Shown here: in pieces, positions 35,706 to 43,713 of the stretch | How the letters are laid out: the number at the start of each line of letters is the position of its first letter | Numbering within the stretch: position 1 is the stretch's first letter | NCBI RefSeq assembly: GCF_034928825.1 | Contig: NZ_JAYFUL010000018.1 | Coordinates: forward strand, 1 to 64,000 | Reading direction: 5' to 3' | Origin: Arcicella aquatica | GTDB taxonomy: Bacteria; Bacteroidota; Bacteroidia; Cytophagales; Spirosomataceae | DNA length: 64,000 bases | Position numbers and translations under genes: made by a program | Notes under the pieces: model-generated | Databases searched by the model: none | Told to the model about the DNA's origin: nothing | The model's input: the letters and a program-made list of their open reading frames with translations, nothing else

Positions 35706-35754
35706 TTTTACAAATTGATATTCGCAAAAACTTGCAAAATATCAATTTGTAAAA
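35706..35754 (+). promoter_or_regulatory. Large hairpin between nirD and the sensor kinase gene
   Basis: Perfect 17-bp arms TTTTACAAATTGATATT (35706-35722) and its reverse complement (35738-35754), with an inner GCAA/TTGC stem. It starts 10 bases after the nirD stop. AAAA rather than T follows, so partial termination or mRNA stabilisation between the enzyme genes and the regulatory genes is likelier than a plain terminator. Confidence 0.65.
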
Positions 35755-35860
35755 ACGCAATACATAATTTTTCAAAGAAAAATTTTCAACAATCTCACAA
35801 TCAACAAATTACTTGAAAACTATAAATGATTTTTTCCGAAAGTTTGGTATATTTCAAGTT

Positions 35861-37339
35861 ATGAAGCCACTTGATAGTCAAATTTTCAACAGACTCACTC
35901 GCCTCTATGTGATTGCCCTCACGATGGTGGCGTTGCTGTCTATGTCTGGACAAATTATTATTCAAGTATTTCTGAATTCGTTGATAGACGATTCCCATGT
36001 AGTGAATATTGCAGGGAGACAACGGATGTTGAGCCAGCGGCTTTCTAAAACGGCTATTTTGTTGTGTCGCCCAGATATTTTTCAGGCTGATGCGGAGCAT
36101 TATTCACAAGATATTAAGGAAATTATTACCTTATGGAAGCAAAGCCACGAGGGATTAAAGAATAAAAACCTAACAACAGACGGCAAAGCATATACCGTAA
36201 GGAATAGCCCAGTGATTGATAGTATGTTCAGAGAGATAGACCCTATCTTTCAGACCATCCTCACGAATGCGCAATTAATCAGCGAGCATATCGATAAACC
36301 TGTGGCGAATCAGGACGAAGCGATGCAAGCAGCCTTGAACCAAGTATTGGTCAACGAAAGGCTTTTTCTGAAAATGATGAACAAAATCGTTTTTCAGTAC
36401 GATTTAGAATCAAGATCAAGGGTTGATTTGACCAAAAATATTGAGCTATTTTTATTCCTTGTTTTATTTAGTATTCTTATTTTGGAAGGAATCATCATCT
36501 TCCGTCCGATTGCCAATTATATTCGAATTGTCATTAAAAAACTGACGGACTCTGAAAGTGAATTACGCCTAACCAATGAAAGGCTTTTACAAACCCAACA
36601 GGCTTTAGTGCAAGCTACTGAAGAGAAATTCAAACTACAGCTAGCAGAAGAGAAGGTGCGTTCGGCATCATTGATGGAAGGGCAGGAAATGGAGCGTAAA
36701 AGATTAGCCCGCGAATTGCACGATGGCATCGGGCAAATGTTGACGGGTCTAAGATTGCATGGTGAAAAAGTAAAAAGCTTTTCATTCATTAATCCTAAGC
36801 AGGATAAATCATTTGAAGAATTACAAAAATTAATTCAAGAAACTATTGAAGCTACCCGAACAGTTGCTTTCAACTTAGCACCCTCTGTGTTAAGTGATTT
36901 TGGCGTTACGCCCGCTATCCGAATTTTAACGGAGCAGGTAGCCAAAATGTCGGGAATTAGTATTGAATTTCAAGAGAAAAAAATACAACGCTTACCAGAA
37001 AATTTGGAAGTGTGTCTTTATAGAATTACCCAAGAGGCGATTCATAATGCAGTAAAATATTCAAAGTCGGAAAAAATACAAGTAGAAATAGCGGAGAATG
37101 AGGGTTCTATTCGATTGACTATTTCTGACAATGGCATTGGTTTCGACTTACCAGCTATCCGAAAAACATTGGGTGGTAGTGGTTTAAAAAATATGCAAAC
37201 AAGGGCCGAATTGTTGAATGGCTCGTGCAAAATACAATCAAAAGTAGGAAGAGGAACAAACATCATAGTGAGTATTCCTATTGGAGTCAACAACAAACTA
37301 ATTAACAAACGGAAAAAAAATACCGAAAGGGTAGCGTAA
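35861..37339 (+). CDS. Sensor histidine kinase with NarX/PilJ-type input domain
   Basis: Membrane sensor of 492 aa from the ATG at 35861; a TTG at 35813 would add 16 residues. A membrane segment YVIALTMVALLSMSG (near 16-30) precedes a periplasmic helical domain with VVNIAGRQRMLSQRLSKTA (about 47-65), which matches the PilJ/NarX N-terminal type, including a P-box-like nitrate site. A second membrane segment is near 190-212 (LFLFLVLFSILILEGIIIF). HisKA_3 with LARELHDGIGQ (His287) and an HATPase domain with SGLKNMQTRAELL follow. Placed after nirBD, it is probably the nitrate/nitrite sensor. The lack of a complete HAMP-like linker is not judged here. Confidence 0.88.
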   Translation: MKPLDSQIFNRLTRLYVIALTMVALLSMSGQIIIQVFLNSLIDDSHVVNIAGRQRMLSQRLSKTAILLCRPDIFQADAEHYSQDIKEIITLWKQSHEGLKNKNLTTDGKAYTVRNSPVIDSMFREIDPIFQTILTNAQLISEHIDKPVANQDEAMQAALNQVLVNERLFLKMMNKIVFQYDLESRSRVDLTKNIELFLFLVLFSILILEGIIIFRPIANYIRIVIKKLTDSESELRLTNERLLQTQQALVQATEEKFKLQLAEEKVRSASLMEGQEMERKRLARELHDGIGQMLTGLRLHGEKVKSFSFINPKQDKSFEELQKLIQETIEATRTVAFNLAPSVLSDFGVTPAIRILTEQVAKMSGISIEFQEKKIQRLPENLEVCLYRITQEAIHNAVKYSKSEKIQVEIAENEGSIRLTISDNGIGFDLPAIRKTLGGSGLKNMQTRAELLNGSCKIQSKVGRGTNIIVSIPIGVNNKLINKRKKNTERVA

Positions 37340-37407
37340 GAGAGAGGTTGAATATCTTAAAAAAAATTAATAAATTCATATTCTCAAGCATTACTTAAAT
37401 TTTGGTA

Positions 37408-37418
37408 CTAAGTATTTT
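37408..37418 (-). promoter_or_regulatory. AAAATACTTAG box before the response regulator gene
   Basis: On the minus strand AAAATACTTAG differs by one base from TAAATACTTAG of the cobA-nirB region. It lies 52 bases upstream of the regulator start and would fit autoregulation. Confidence 0.4.
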
Positions 37419-37469
37419 TAAAAACTTTATCTTTAAAAATCACTGTCTGTATATAATCAATTAAAAATT

Positions 37470-38114
37470 ATGAACCCAATTACCGTATTATTAGCAGATG
37501 ACCACGACGTTGTCAGGAAAGGCATGAAAATGCTATTGGAAGACGAAGAAAGTGTGAAAGTAATCGGAGAAGCGTCTGATGGGCTAGATGCTATCGAGAA
37601 AATAAAAGCTTTGTCGCCAAATGTAGTGATTCTGGATTTGACGATGCCCAAAATGACTGGTATAGAAGCAGCAAAAATTATTTCGGAAGAATATCCCGAA
37701 GTAAAAATCCTTATATTCTCAATGCACAACAACCGTGAATATATTATTAATTCGGTTGAAAATGGTGCAAGTGGTTATTTATTAAAAGATACTGGCAAAG
37801 ACGAACTTATGCGGGCCATTAATGTGGTAGCTGAAGGAAGAAAGTATTTTCCACCTGAAATTTCAGAGGTCATTATCGACGAACTGCTTTCTAAAACTTC
37901 TGGAAACCAACCAGATACTAGCAGACCAATATTCCAAAAAATTACTCCAAAAGAAAAACAAATTCTTGAACATATTGTACAAGGCTATAATAGCCGAGAA
38001 ATTGCAGATAAGTTGTTTTTAAGTATTCGTACGGTTGATAACCACCGTGCTAATATGATGAAGAAAACCAAAGCCAAAAACACAGCCGATTTGGTGAAGA
38101 TGGCTATTGGCTAG
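37470..38114 (+). CDS. NarL/FixJ family response regulator
   Basis: DNA-binding response regulator, 214 aa. The receiver domain has the acidic pair DDHD near residue 10 and the phospho-acceptor Asp56 in VVILDLTMP; K-x at LLKDTGKDEL is the conserved lysine. The C-terminal LuxR-type helix-turn-helix is TPKEKQILEHIVQGYNSREIADKLFLSIRTV. It follows the kinase gene by 130 bases and is its likely partner. It abuts the stop of the convergent alkylation-repair gene with no space between them. Confidence 0.93.
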   Translation: MNPITVLLADDHDVVRKGMKMLLEDEESVKVIGEASDGLDAIEKIKALSPNVVILDLTMPKMTGIEAAKIISEEYPEVKILIFSMHNNREYIINSVENGASGYLLKDTGKDELMRAINVVAEGRKYFPPEISEVIIDELLSKTSGNQPDTSRPIFQKITPKEKQILEHIVQGYNSREIADKLFLSIRTVDNHRANMMKKTKAKNTADLVKMAIG

Positions 38115-38813
38115 TTATCGCTTTAAATACGACAAGCGTTTGTTTTCGTCCATTCGTTCAATGGCATAACGCAACATTGTTCTTGGCATTTTTGTGAGGT
38201 GTTCTTCCAAAAATTCTTCCAAAGCCAATTCATCTCGTTTACCAATCTCACGCAACATCCATCCACAGGCCTTGTGCATCAAGTCGTGTGGATGTGTGAG
38301 AAAAAGCGCTGACAGTCGGAAACAGTCTAAAAATTGCCCTTTTCTGATAAAAGCCATGGTAGAAACCACGGCGATTCTTTCAGTCCACAAATGCTTACTA
38401 TTGGCTAAATCATACAATACCTGTCGGTCTTTATCCAATAGATACACGCCTAATATTTTATAGCACGAACAATCTACCAAATCCCAATTATTGATTTTAG
38501 GCAGATTATTCAAATAGAAATCAACTATTTCTGTCCTTTTCTCTTCATTAGCCTTCTCGAATTGTTCTACCAAAATCATCAATCCTGTAAACCTAAATTC
38601 ATGGATATCATCATTTAGCAAAAGTTGTATATCGGCCAGACTAATTGTTTTCCAAAACTCTTTTACCAAGGCTCGGACTTCTGGGTTGGTAATACCGATA
38701 AAAATATCACCTTCGCCATATTGTCCTTTTCCTGTTTTGAAGAAACGAGCCGTTTGTATCGCCCTTTCAGGTTTAGCGTGGTTCAAGAGTGCTTGTTTTA
38801 GCTTTACTAACAT
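38115..38813 (-). CDS. DNA alkylation repair protein (AlkD-like)
   Basis: A 232-aa all-helical HEAT-like-repeat protein of the AlkD/AlkC DNA glycosylase superfamily, which removes bulky or positively charged alkylated bases. The family segments are KTGKGQYGEGDIFIGITNPEVR near residue 28, NNWDLVD-type NNLPKINNWDLVD near 115, and LMHKACGWMLREIGKRD near 185. Its start lies inside the end of the upstream membrane-protein gene (41-base overlap), so the two are co-transcribed. The two genes share no obvious function. Confidence 0.92.
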   Translation of the reverse strand: MLVKLKQALLNHAKPERAIQTARFFKTGKGQYGEGDIFIGITNPEVRALVKEFWKTISLADIQLLLNDDIHEFRFTGLMILVEQFEKANEEKRTEIVDFYLNNLPKINNWDLVDCSCYKILGVYLLDKDRQVLYDLANSKHLWTERIAVVSTMAFIRKGQFLDCFRLSALFLTHPHDLMHKACGWMLREIGKRDELALEEFLEEHLTKMPRTMLRYAIERMDENKRLSYLKR

Positions 38814-39459
38814 GGCTAGAATCTATTATTACAATTTTACTGACATTATTGAAAGGGACTATTTCGGTAGCGTTGGTTTTGGGATAATACAAAAAAATAA
38901 AATTACTAGTAGTTCCCACCAGTGTTGGAAATGAATCTTTTGACGTCTGTGGTCCTGAATTATAGTATATTTGTACTGCTTGCCCTTTCCCTGCTTTTAT
39001 TTCTTTGCTTTTATAGCGTGCATAAATATAAGCTGACTCGGGAATATATAACAGCAATACTAGCATATAGCTCCAGAAATAATAACTCCCTGTTTGTTTA
39101 AACCATCTAGTCATAATTTTTTCTTCTTGCCTAATAAAAAATTTGGGAAACTTAATCATCAACCATTTATTTAGATAGTAAATAGAAACGATTAAAATGA
39201 CCGTCATTAGAGTAAACAGCAAATAAAAGGGGTCTTTGAAGGCAATTAGGATAAAATCACTTACTTGTGAATAATCTAAAATATTAATATCAAATATCAG
39301 AAAATAAGCACCACTAAAAATCATTCCGATAGCCGTCAGAAGCAAATAACTTACCGAAAAGAACAGTGTTTTATCATTTTCAAAGACCTTAAATAGGTTT
39401 TTTACTTTCTCTTCAAACTCTGTATGGGCTATAATAGTTTTTGATGGTGTTGGTATCAT
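38773..39459 (-). CDS. Hypothetical three-span membrane protein
   Basis: I do not recognise a family. The 228-aa product has hydrophobic segments at about residues 34-56, 70-95 and 120-140. A C-terminal soluble part of about 85 residues follows, rich in beta strands. The last 41 bases overlap the AlkD-like gene in another frame. The start of the upstream helicase stop is 34 bases away, so all three minus-strand genes could form one transcript. Confidence 0.7.
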   Translation of the reverse strand: MIPTPSKTIIAHTEFEEKVKNLFKVFENDKTLFFSVSYLLLTAIGMIFSGAYFLIFDINILDYSQVSDFILIAFKDPFYLLFTLMTVILIVSIYYLNKWLMIKFPKFFIRQEEKIMTRWFKQTGSYYFWSYMLVLLLYIPESAYIYARYKSKEIKAGKGQAVQIYYNSGPQTSKDSFPTLVGTTSNFIFLYYPKTNATEIVPFNNVSKIVIIDSSHVSKAKTSTLEPR

Positions 39460-39493
39460 TTAGTTTAATTTTATTCCGAAACTAACATTTTTA

Positions 39494-40864
39494 TTATCTT
39501 CTTCCTCTTCTTGGGTCTTCTCGTTTGGTTTTGCCAAAGGTTTTTTTACGAGCATCCTTTCCTGAAGATATGTGTAGTTTTTTATTTTTAACTTCCTTTT
39601 GTTTTGCTTTTACTTTATGGTCTTTCTTCTCATGGAAAGCCCCTTTAAAATCTGGGTCTTCACGTTTTTTCTGCTCATCTACTTCACGCAACATAATCTG
39701 TTTTTCAACAAACGGTGTTTGCAATACTTCCAGCTCAGCAGGTAATCGTTCACGAGGTATCGGCATTTTAATAATCTTCTCAATTTTGCCAATATGGTAT
39801 TCCTCCGCTTCTGTCATGAAAGTGATAGCTTCGCCTTTGTTGTTGGCACGACCCGTACGACCAATGCGGTGTACGTAATCTTCATAAATTAAAGGCACAT
39901 CAAAATTCACTACATGGCTTACCATCTGAATATCAATTCCTCGGGCTGCCACATCCGTTGCTACCAATACCTGAATGTTTCCTTCTTTGAAGTCTTCCAT
40001 TGAGTTTATTCTGGTATTTTGCCCCTTATTAGCATGAATTACTCGAATTTTGTTTTCACCAACTACTTTTCTACCTAAGTATTTAAAAATATTATCAGCA
40101 ATCTCTTTACTTCTGCAAAAAATAATGGTTCTGTTAAATGTCTCGTGGTCACGCATCAACATACCCAAAAGATTAATTTTGGTCATGAAGTTGGGCACTT
40201 CAAACAAGCGTTGCTTTACCATATCTGCTGTAGTAGCTTGCGGGCTTACTTCAACTTTGTGTGGAAATTCAAGGAACTCATGTGAAAGGTTTTCTACTCG
40301 TGGTGGAAAAGTAGCCGAAAACAATAGATTTTGTCTCTTCTTTGAAGGTATTACTTCCAATATCTTACGGATTTGTGGCATAAAACCCATATCCATCATT
40401 TTATCAGCTTCGTCTAATACCAATGTTTTTAATTCTTTTACGCCAATCTCGCCTTTCAGGTATAAATCCATGAATCTACCTGGCGTAGCAATCACTATAT
40501 CCACACCTGCTTGTAAGGCTTCTATCTGTGTTTTAGGCCCTAATCCACCAAATAAAGCGATATGACGAATATCTGTATATTTTGCCAATTGTTTTACGGC
40601 TTCATCTATTTGCATCACTAATTCTCGGGTAGGAGCAAGGATTAATACACGCATCATTTTGCCTTGGGCATACTTTACCTTCATCAGGATGGGTAATAGA
40701 TAAGCAGCTGTTTTTCCTGTACCTGTTTGGGCAATTCCTAGTACATCGTGCCCACCCATTACTAATGGAATGGCTTGCTCTTGAATAGGCGTAGGTGCTT
40801 GATAGCCAGCTTCTTCGATGGCATTATATAATTGGCGATTGAGTTGAAAATCTTCGAATGTCAT
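39494..40864 (-). CDS. DEAD-box RNA helicase (RhlE-like)
   Basis: ATP-dependent RNA helicase, 456 aa, cytosolic. Q motif TPIQEQAIP near residue 22, motif I AQTGTGKT, Ia PTRELVMQ, II LDEADKMMD, III SATFPP, V VATDVAARGID and VI HRIGRTGRA are all present. The last 80 residues are a lysine/arginine-rich tail ending KREDPRRGRR, typical of RhlE-type helicases that act on ribosomal RNA or in cold adaptation. Bacteroidota usually have several paralogues, so its specific RNA target is not known. Confidence 0.94.
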   Translation of the reverse strand: MTFEDFQLNRQLYNAIEEAGYQAPTPIQEQAIPLVMGGHDVLGIAQTGTGKTAAYLLPILMKVKYAQGKMMRVLILAPTRELVMQIDEAVKQLAKYTDIRHIALFGGLGPKTQIEALQAGVDIVIATPGRFMDLYLKGEIGVKELKTLVLDEADKMMDMGFMPQIRKILEVIPSKKRQNLLFSATFPPRVENLSHEFLEFPHKVEVSPQATTADMVKQRLFEVPNFMTKINLLGMLMRDHETFNRTIIFCRSKEIADNIFKYLGRKVVGENKIRVIHANKGQNTRINSMEDFKEGNIQVLVATDVAARGIDIQMVSHVVNFDVPLIYEDYVHRIGRTGRANNKGEAITFMTEAEEYHIGKIEKIIKMPIPRERLPAELEVLQTPFVEKQIMLREVDEQKKREDPDFKGAFHEKKDHKVKAKQKEVKNKKLHISSGKDARKKTFGKTKREDPRRGRR

Positions 40865-41044
40865 AATTTGTAAACGTTAACTGTCGTCAGCTTTCTGACG
40901 ATAGCTTTTGCTGAAAACATTTACAAAGGTACGAAAATAAAGTGTATCGGCTGTGTGAAGATAAAATATGACTCCTCTTGAATTTTCTCTATAATAATAA
41001 GTTTGCGAGATTTTGTATATATTATCGTCTTGTCCTTACTTTTC

Positions 41045-41134
41045 TTTTCTTGATAAAAGAAAAGTAACCGCGCGGCGGACCGCAAAAGAAAATCAAGAAT
41101 TCCTAAACTCGCTCCGCTCAAACAGTAGGAATTC
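41045..41134. repeat. Dispersed structured repeat with nested stems
   Basis: In the 363-base gap 40865-41227. TTCTTGAT (41047-41054) pairs with ATCAAGAA (41092-41099). Next to it GAATTCCTA (41097-41105) pairs with TAGGAATTC (41126-41134) around a loop with CTCGCTCCGCTCAAACAG. An internal GC-rich patch CCGCGCGGCGG contrasts with the AT-rich surroundings. From memory, very similar blocks recur in genomes of this group. No gene is seen in the rest of the gap. Confidence 0.6.
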
Positions 41135-41150
41135 GGGAAACACCATTCAT

Positions 41151-41187
41151 AAAAAAGCGGTCGAAAACCAATTTCAACCGCCTTTTT
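41151..41187 (-). terminator. Terminator of the coiled-coil membrane protein gene
   Basis: On the minus strand GCGGTTG pairs with CGACCGC (one G-U) and TTTTTT follows. It lies 40 bases after the stop codon at 41228. Confidence 0.7.
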
Positions 41188-41227
41188 ATAATTTTAAAAT
41201 TTGGGATAACCCATGTTTTGAGCTATT

Positions 41228-42229
41228 TTAATCCAACAAACCCTTATAAGAAGAGTCTTTCGGAGGGTTGATTTCTTTTTTACCTGCGTCTGGAGAGCCG
41301 TCTAACGTAATCAAATTGAACTCGCCTTTATTATAGGCATCCAACATCGACTGCCCTTTATCGGTTAACACGCCATTTTGAATATCCACAGAATTAATAA
41401 AGTCCATTGAGTAATCCATTGCTCGCTTCATTTCACCCAATTTCTTACTCATATCGTCCTGAATGTATTCCATCGACTCATCAAAGTAAAACTTCTTGTC
41501 TGGATCACCTTTGAAAATACTAATCGCCGTTTTCAAGGCATTAGAACTAGCTTTTACAATTTCATATTCGGCCTCTTTGTGTTTTACTCTTATTTCTGTT
41601 TCCTTGATGATATAATCTGCCGACGACTGTACTTTTTCCATGAATCCTAAAATAGTTTTCATATTACGTTGAAGTGGCAACAATTTCTCATTCATTTCCT
41701 GTAATCCTGCCGCTTCTAAACTTGCTAAGGAAGCAGCTTCTCTCATACCGGGCTTGTCAGTCATGCTATTCGCCTTGTTAGCCTCAGCAAATTTAGCTTT
41801 GATATTCTCGTTGTTTTCACCGATTTTCTTATTCAGTTTTACTAACTGTCCTGCCAAAATATCTATTTGTTTAGACATCTGCTCGCGTTTCTCCCGTAAA
41901 TCTGAAATATAGATTTTCATGATGGCAATCGGGTCAAGCTGAATGATTAAGCCTGTTATTTTTCGCATGAAGGTTTTAAACAAAAAGAATACCCCTGTAC
42001 GAATGTCTTTGCTAGTAATTAGAAAGATAAAAAAACCTAAAACTGCTAATAATCCACCTAGATAAAGCGTATTAGAAGTAACTTTTATCAAGAATTCAAC
42101 TACTATGTTGAAATAGTATAACCCAAAAGCACCAAGTGCTGCCAAAAAGAATAAAGAAGTAATACCTTCGGGTTTACTCCAAAACGATTTTGAAGGTTGA
42201 GTTCCTCCAATTTGTGATAAATCTGCCAT
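41228..42229 (-). CDS. Hypothetical membrane protein with coiled coil, 333 aa
   Basis: Family not recognised. Residues 25-45 and 52-75 form two membrane segments (SLFFLAALGAFGLYYF; LGGLLAVLGFFIFLI). Then comes a long helical region (about 100-260) rich in Lys and Glu with heptad-like spacing (SDLREKREQMSKQIDILAGQ), reminiscent of PspA-like or band-7-associated proteins. The C-terminus has a short Pro/Lys tail. It follows, with a MITE-like element between, the coiled-coil gene at 42430-43113 on the same strand; the two may form one membrane-bound complex. This is inference. Confidence 0.75.
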   Translation of the reverse strand: MADLSQIGGTQPSKSFWSKPEGITSLFFLAALGAFGLYYFNIVVEFLIKVTSNTLYLGGLLAVLGFFIFLITSKDIRTGVFFLFKTFMRKITGLIIQLDPIAIMKIYISDLREKREQMSKQIDILAGQLVKLNKKIGENNENIKAKFAEANKANSMTDKPGMREAASLASLEAAGLQEMNEKLLPLQRNMKTILGFMEKVQSSADYIIKETEIRVKHKEAEYEIVKASSNALKTAISIFKGDPDKKFYFDESMEYIQDDMSKKLGEMKRAMDYSMDFINSVDIQNGVLTDKGQSMLDAYNKGEFNLITLDGSPDAGKKEINPPKDSSYKGLLD

Positions 42230-42258
42230 TATTTTAGATTATTTAATATTTTGATTTA

Positions 42259-42418
42259 GAAGCTGTTTAAACTTTCCCTTTCGGGTTAAACTAAGTCTTT
42301 TAGAATAGCTTGTTCCAAAATTTACTCAACGTAGCTATGCTATGCTTCCCAAATTTTGAAAAAATCAATTCAAAAATACAATACTTTCACCTCAGAAACG
42401 GAAAGTTTAAACAGCTTC
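42259..42418. mobile_element. MITE-like element with 19-bp inverted repeats and TTA duplication
   Basis: A 160-bp non-coding block bounded by perfect 19-bp terminal inverted repeats GAAGCTGTTTAAACTTTCC and its reverse complement (42259-42277 and 42400-42418). TTA flanks it on both sides (42256-42258 and 42419-42421), which looks like a 3-bp target duplication. An inner stem CAAAATTT/AAATTTTG suggests a folded interior. It has no ORF. A 3-bp TNA duplication is known for the IS1031 group of IS5, so that family could mobilise it. Confidence 0.72.
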
Positions 42419-42429
42419 TTAGAATGAAT

Positions 42430-43113
42430 TTATTTCAAATAGGCTACAATCTTTGCGATATCACCCTTTATTTGTTCGACAAACGTATGATAGGTAGTTT
42501 CATAATTACTTTTATTAATCGTAATTTTTCCACTCTGTTCTGAAATATCATCTGTCAATTTATTGATTTTTATCTTGTTTTCATCAATCTTACGCTGTAA
42601 ATCAATTATTTGCTTCGCTATATTTTCATTTTCTTCTTCGGTTTTTTTCAAGTCATTCTTCAAACCGCCAACTTTTTGGCTAACTGCGTTCTCTACATCC
42701 TTCAAGAACCCTTGTCGGTCAGTATCCAAAATTCCGATATATTGTTTGGCCGTATCCGTTAATACTGCTACATCAGTAATACCACCCATTACTTTGAAAC
42801 TAGCCCATGCAGCTTGAAATTGTTTTTCTTCCGAAAGCCCTAGTCCTGTCAAGCCTTTTAATGCCTGCATGTATTCAAAATAATCAGGTCCTTTTAAATT
42901 TGAATTTTCTAGCAACTGAACGAAGTGGTCTATAAATTTTTTATCGACTACGCCCTTCTCTATGCCTTGGGGTATTATCGCAGGTTCTACTGTTTTTTCA
43001 ACCTTCGGAATAGGGGGAGGCATCAGACTGCTAGTATTTGCTGGAGTAGCAGTTTCTTCAGTAATAAAAAAACTTAATAATTTTCTTCCGATACTTTTTT
43101 CTTCTGCTGCCAT
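42430..43113 (-). CDS. Hypothetical coiled-coil protein, 227 aa
   Basis: Family not recognised. No signal peptide or membrane segment. Residues 1-60 are a disordered, Pro/Thr-rich part (PPPIPKVEKTVEPA). Residues 60-140 are a compact helical domain (FIDHFVQLLENSNLKGPDYFEYMQALKGL). Residues 140-227 are a continuous coiled coil (LKNDLKKTEEENENIAKQII). It is upstream of the membrane coiled-coil gene, separated only by the MITE-like element, so the pair was probably one operon before that insertion. Confidence 0.75.
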   Translation of the reverse strand: MAAEEKSIGRKLLSFFITEETATPANTSSLMPPPIPKVEKTVEPAIIPQGIEKGVVDKKFIDHFVQLLENSNLKGPDYFEYMQALKGLTGLGLSEEKQFQAAWASFKVMGGITDVAVLTDTAKQYIGILDTDRQGFLKDVENAVSQKVGGLKNDLKKTEEENENIAKQIIDLQRKIDENKIKINKLTDDISEQSGKITINKSNYETTYHTFVEQIKGDIAKIVAYLK

Positions 43114-43713
43114 TTTTTGATTTTTTCTGTTTTAGTATTTACTCTCAATCAATCATCATTAACCTATACAATATTAATATGCTTTTATCGAGAAACCCCA
43201 TTCAGTTGTAAGAATGGTTACGGGACTTGATGATACCATAAAAAATTATGATAATTTTTTTAAATAGATGCAACATTATAATTCCAGCTTGCATCTTATG
43301 TCTGAGATTCAGAAAAACGATAGTTTTTTATATCTCAAACACTCATCAATTTTAAAGCATTCGCTTAAACCAAAAATCAGTTGTATATCAAGAAGATTTA
43401 CCATTTAACTAGTAAAACAACCGATTATGGTATTTTGTATTGCAAGGTACTGGCTTTTACCCATAACTTTGATGCATCAAAAAGGAATTAAACAAAAAAT
43501 ACTCTAAACATTAATAAATATACTAAACCGAACAACTATTGTAATAAAAACGAACACCTCTAAATCTCGTTAACTTTACAAACAATTAATAATCAAACAC
43601 TTATAAATTATGGCACAAAAATCTCAGTAAGTAACACAGTAAACAACAACAATGTAATTTCTAAACTTTTATTTATCATAAAATTTAATTTAAAATCTAA
43701 ACAACTTAAAAAA
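43114..43713. other. 600-base divergent intergenic region
   Basis: Lies between the coiled-coil gene (minus) and a secreted-protein gene (plus). It is AT-rich. GTTTTAGTATTTACTC near 43131 includes AAATACT on the minus strand, close to the boxes of the nitrate island but next to an unrelated gene. I see no ORF longer than a few codons and no strong hairpin. Confidence 0.4.

Noticed and set aside
38773..38813. 41-base overlap of the membrane-protein and AlkD-like genes as a sign of a sequencing frameshift
   Set aside because: Both products look complete and the frames differ in content; no in-frame later start suits the AlkD-like protein, so a true overlap is likelier.
40921..41231. Short frames on both strands in the gap after the DEAD-box gene
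   Set aside because: They overlap the structured repeat and the terminator, and have no recognisable features.
43610..43630. ATG followed by five sense codons and a stop before the secreted-protein gene
   Set aside because: Too short (six codons) and without a run of one amino acid; no evidence of a leader peptide.
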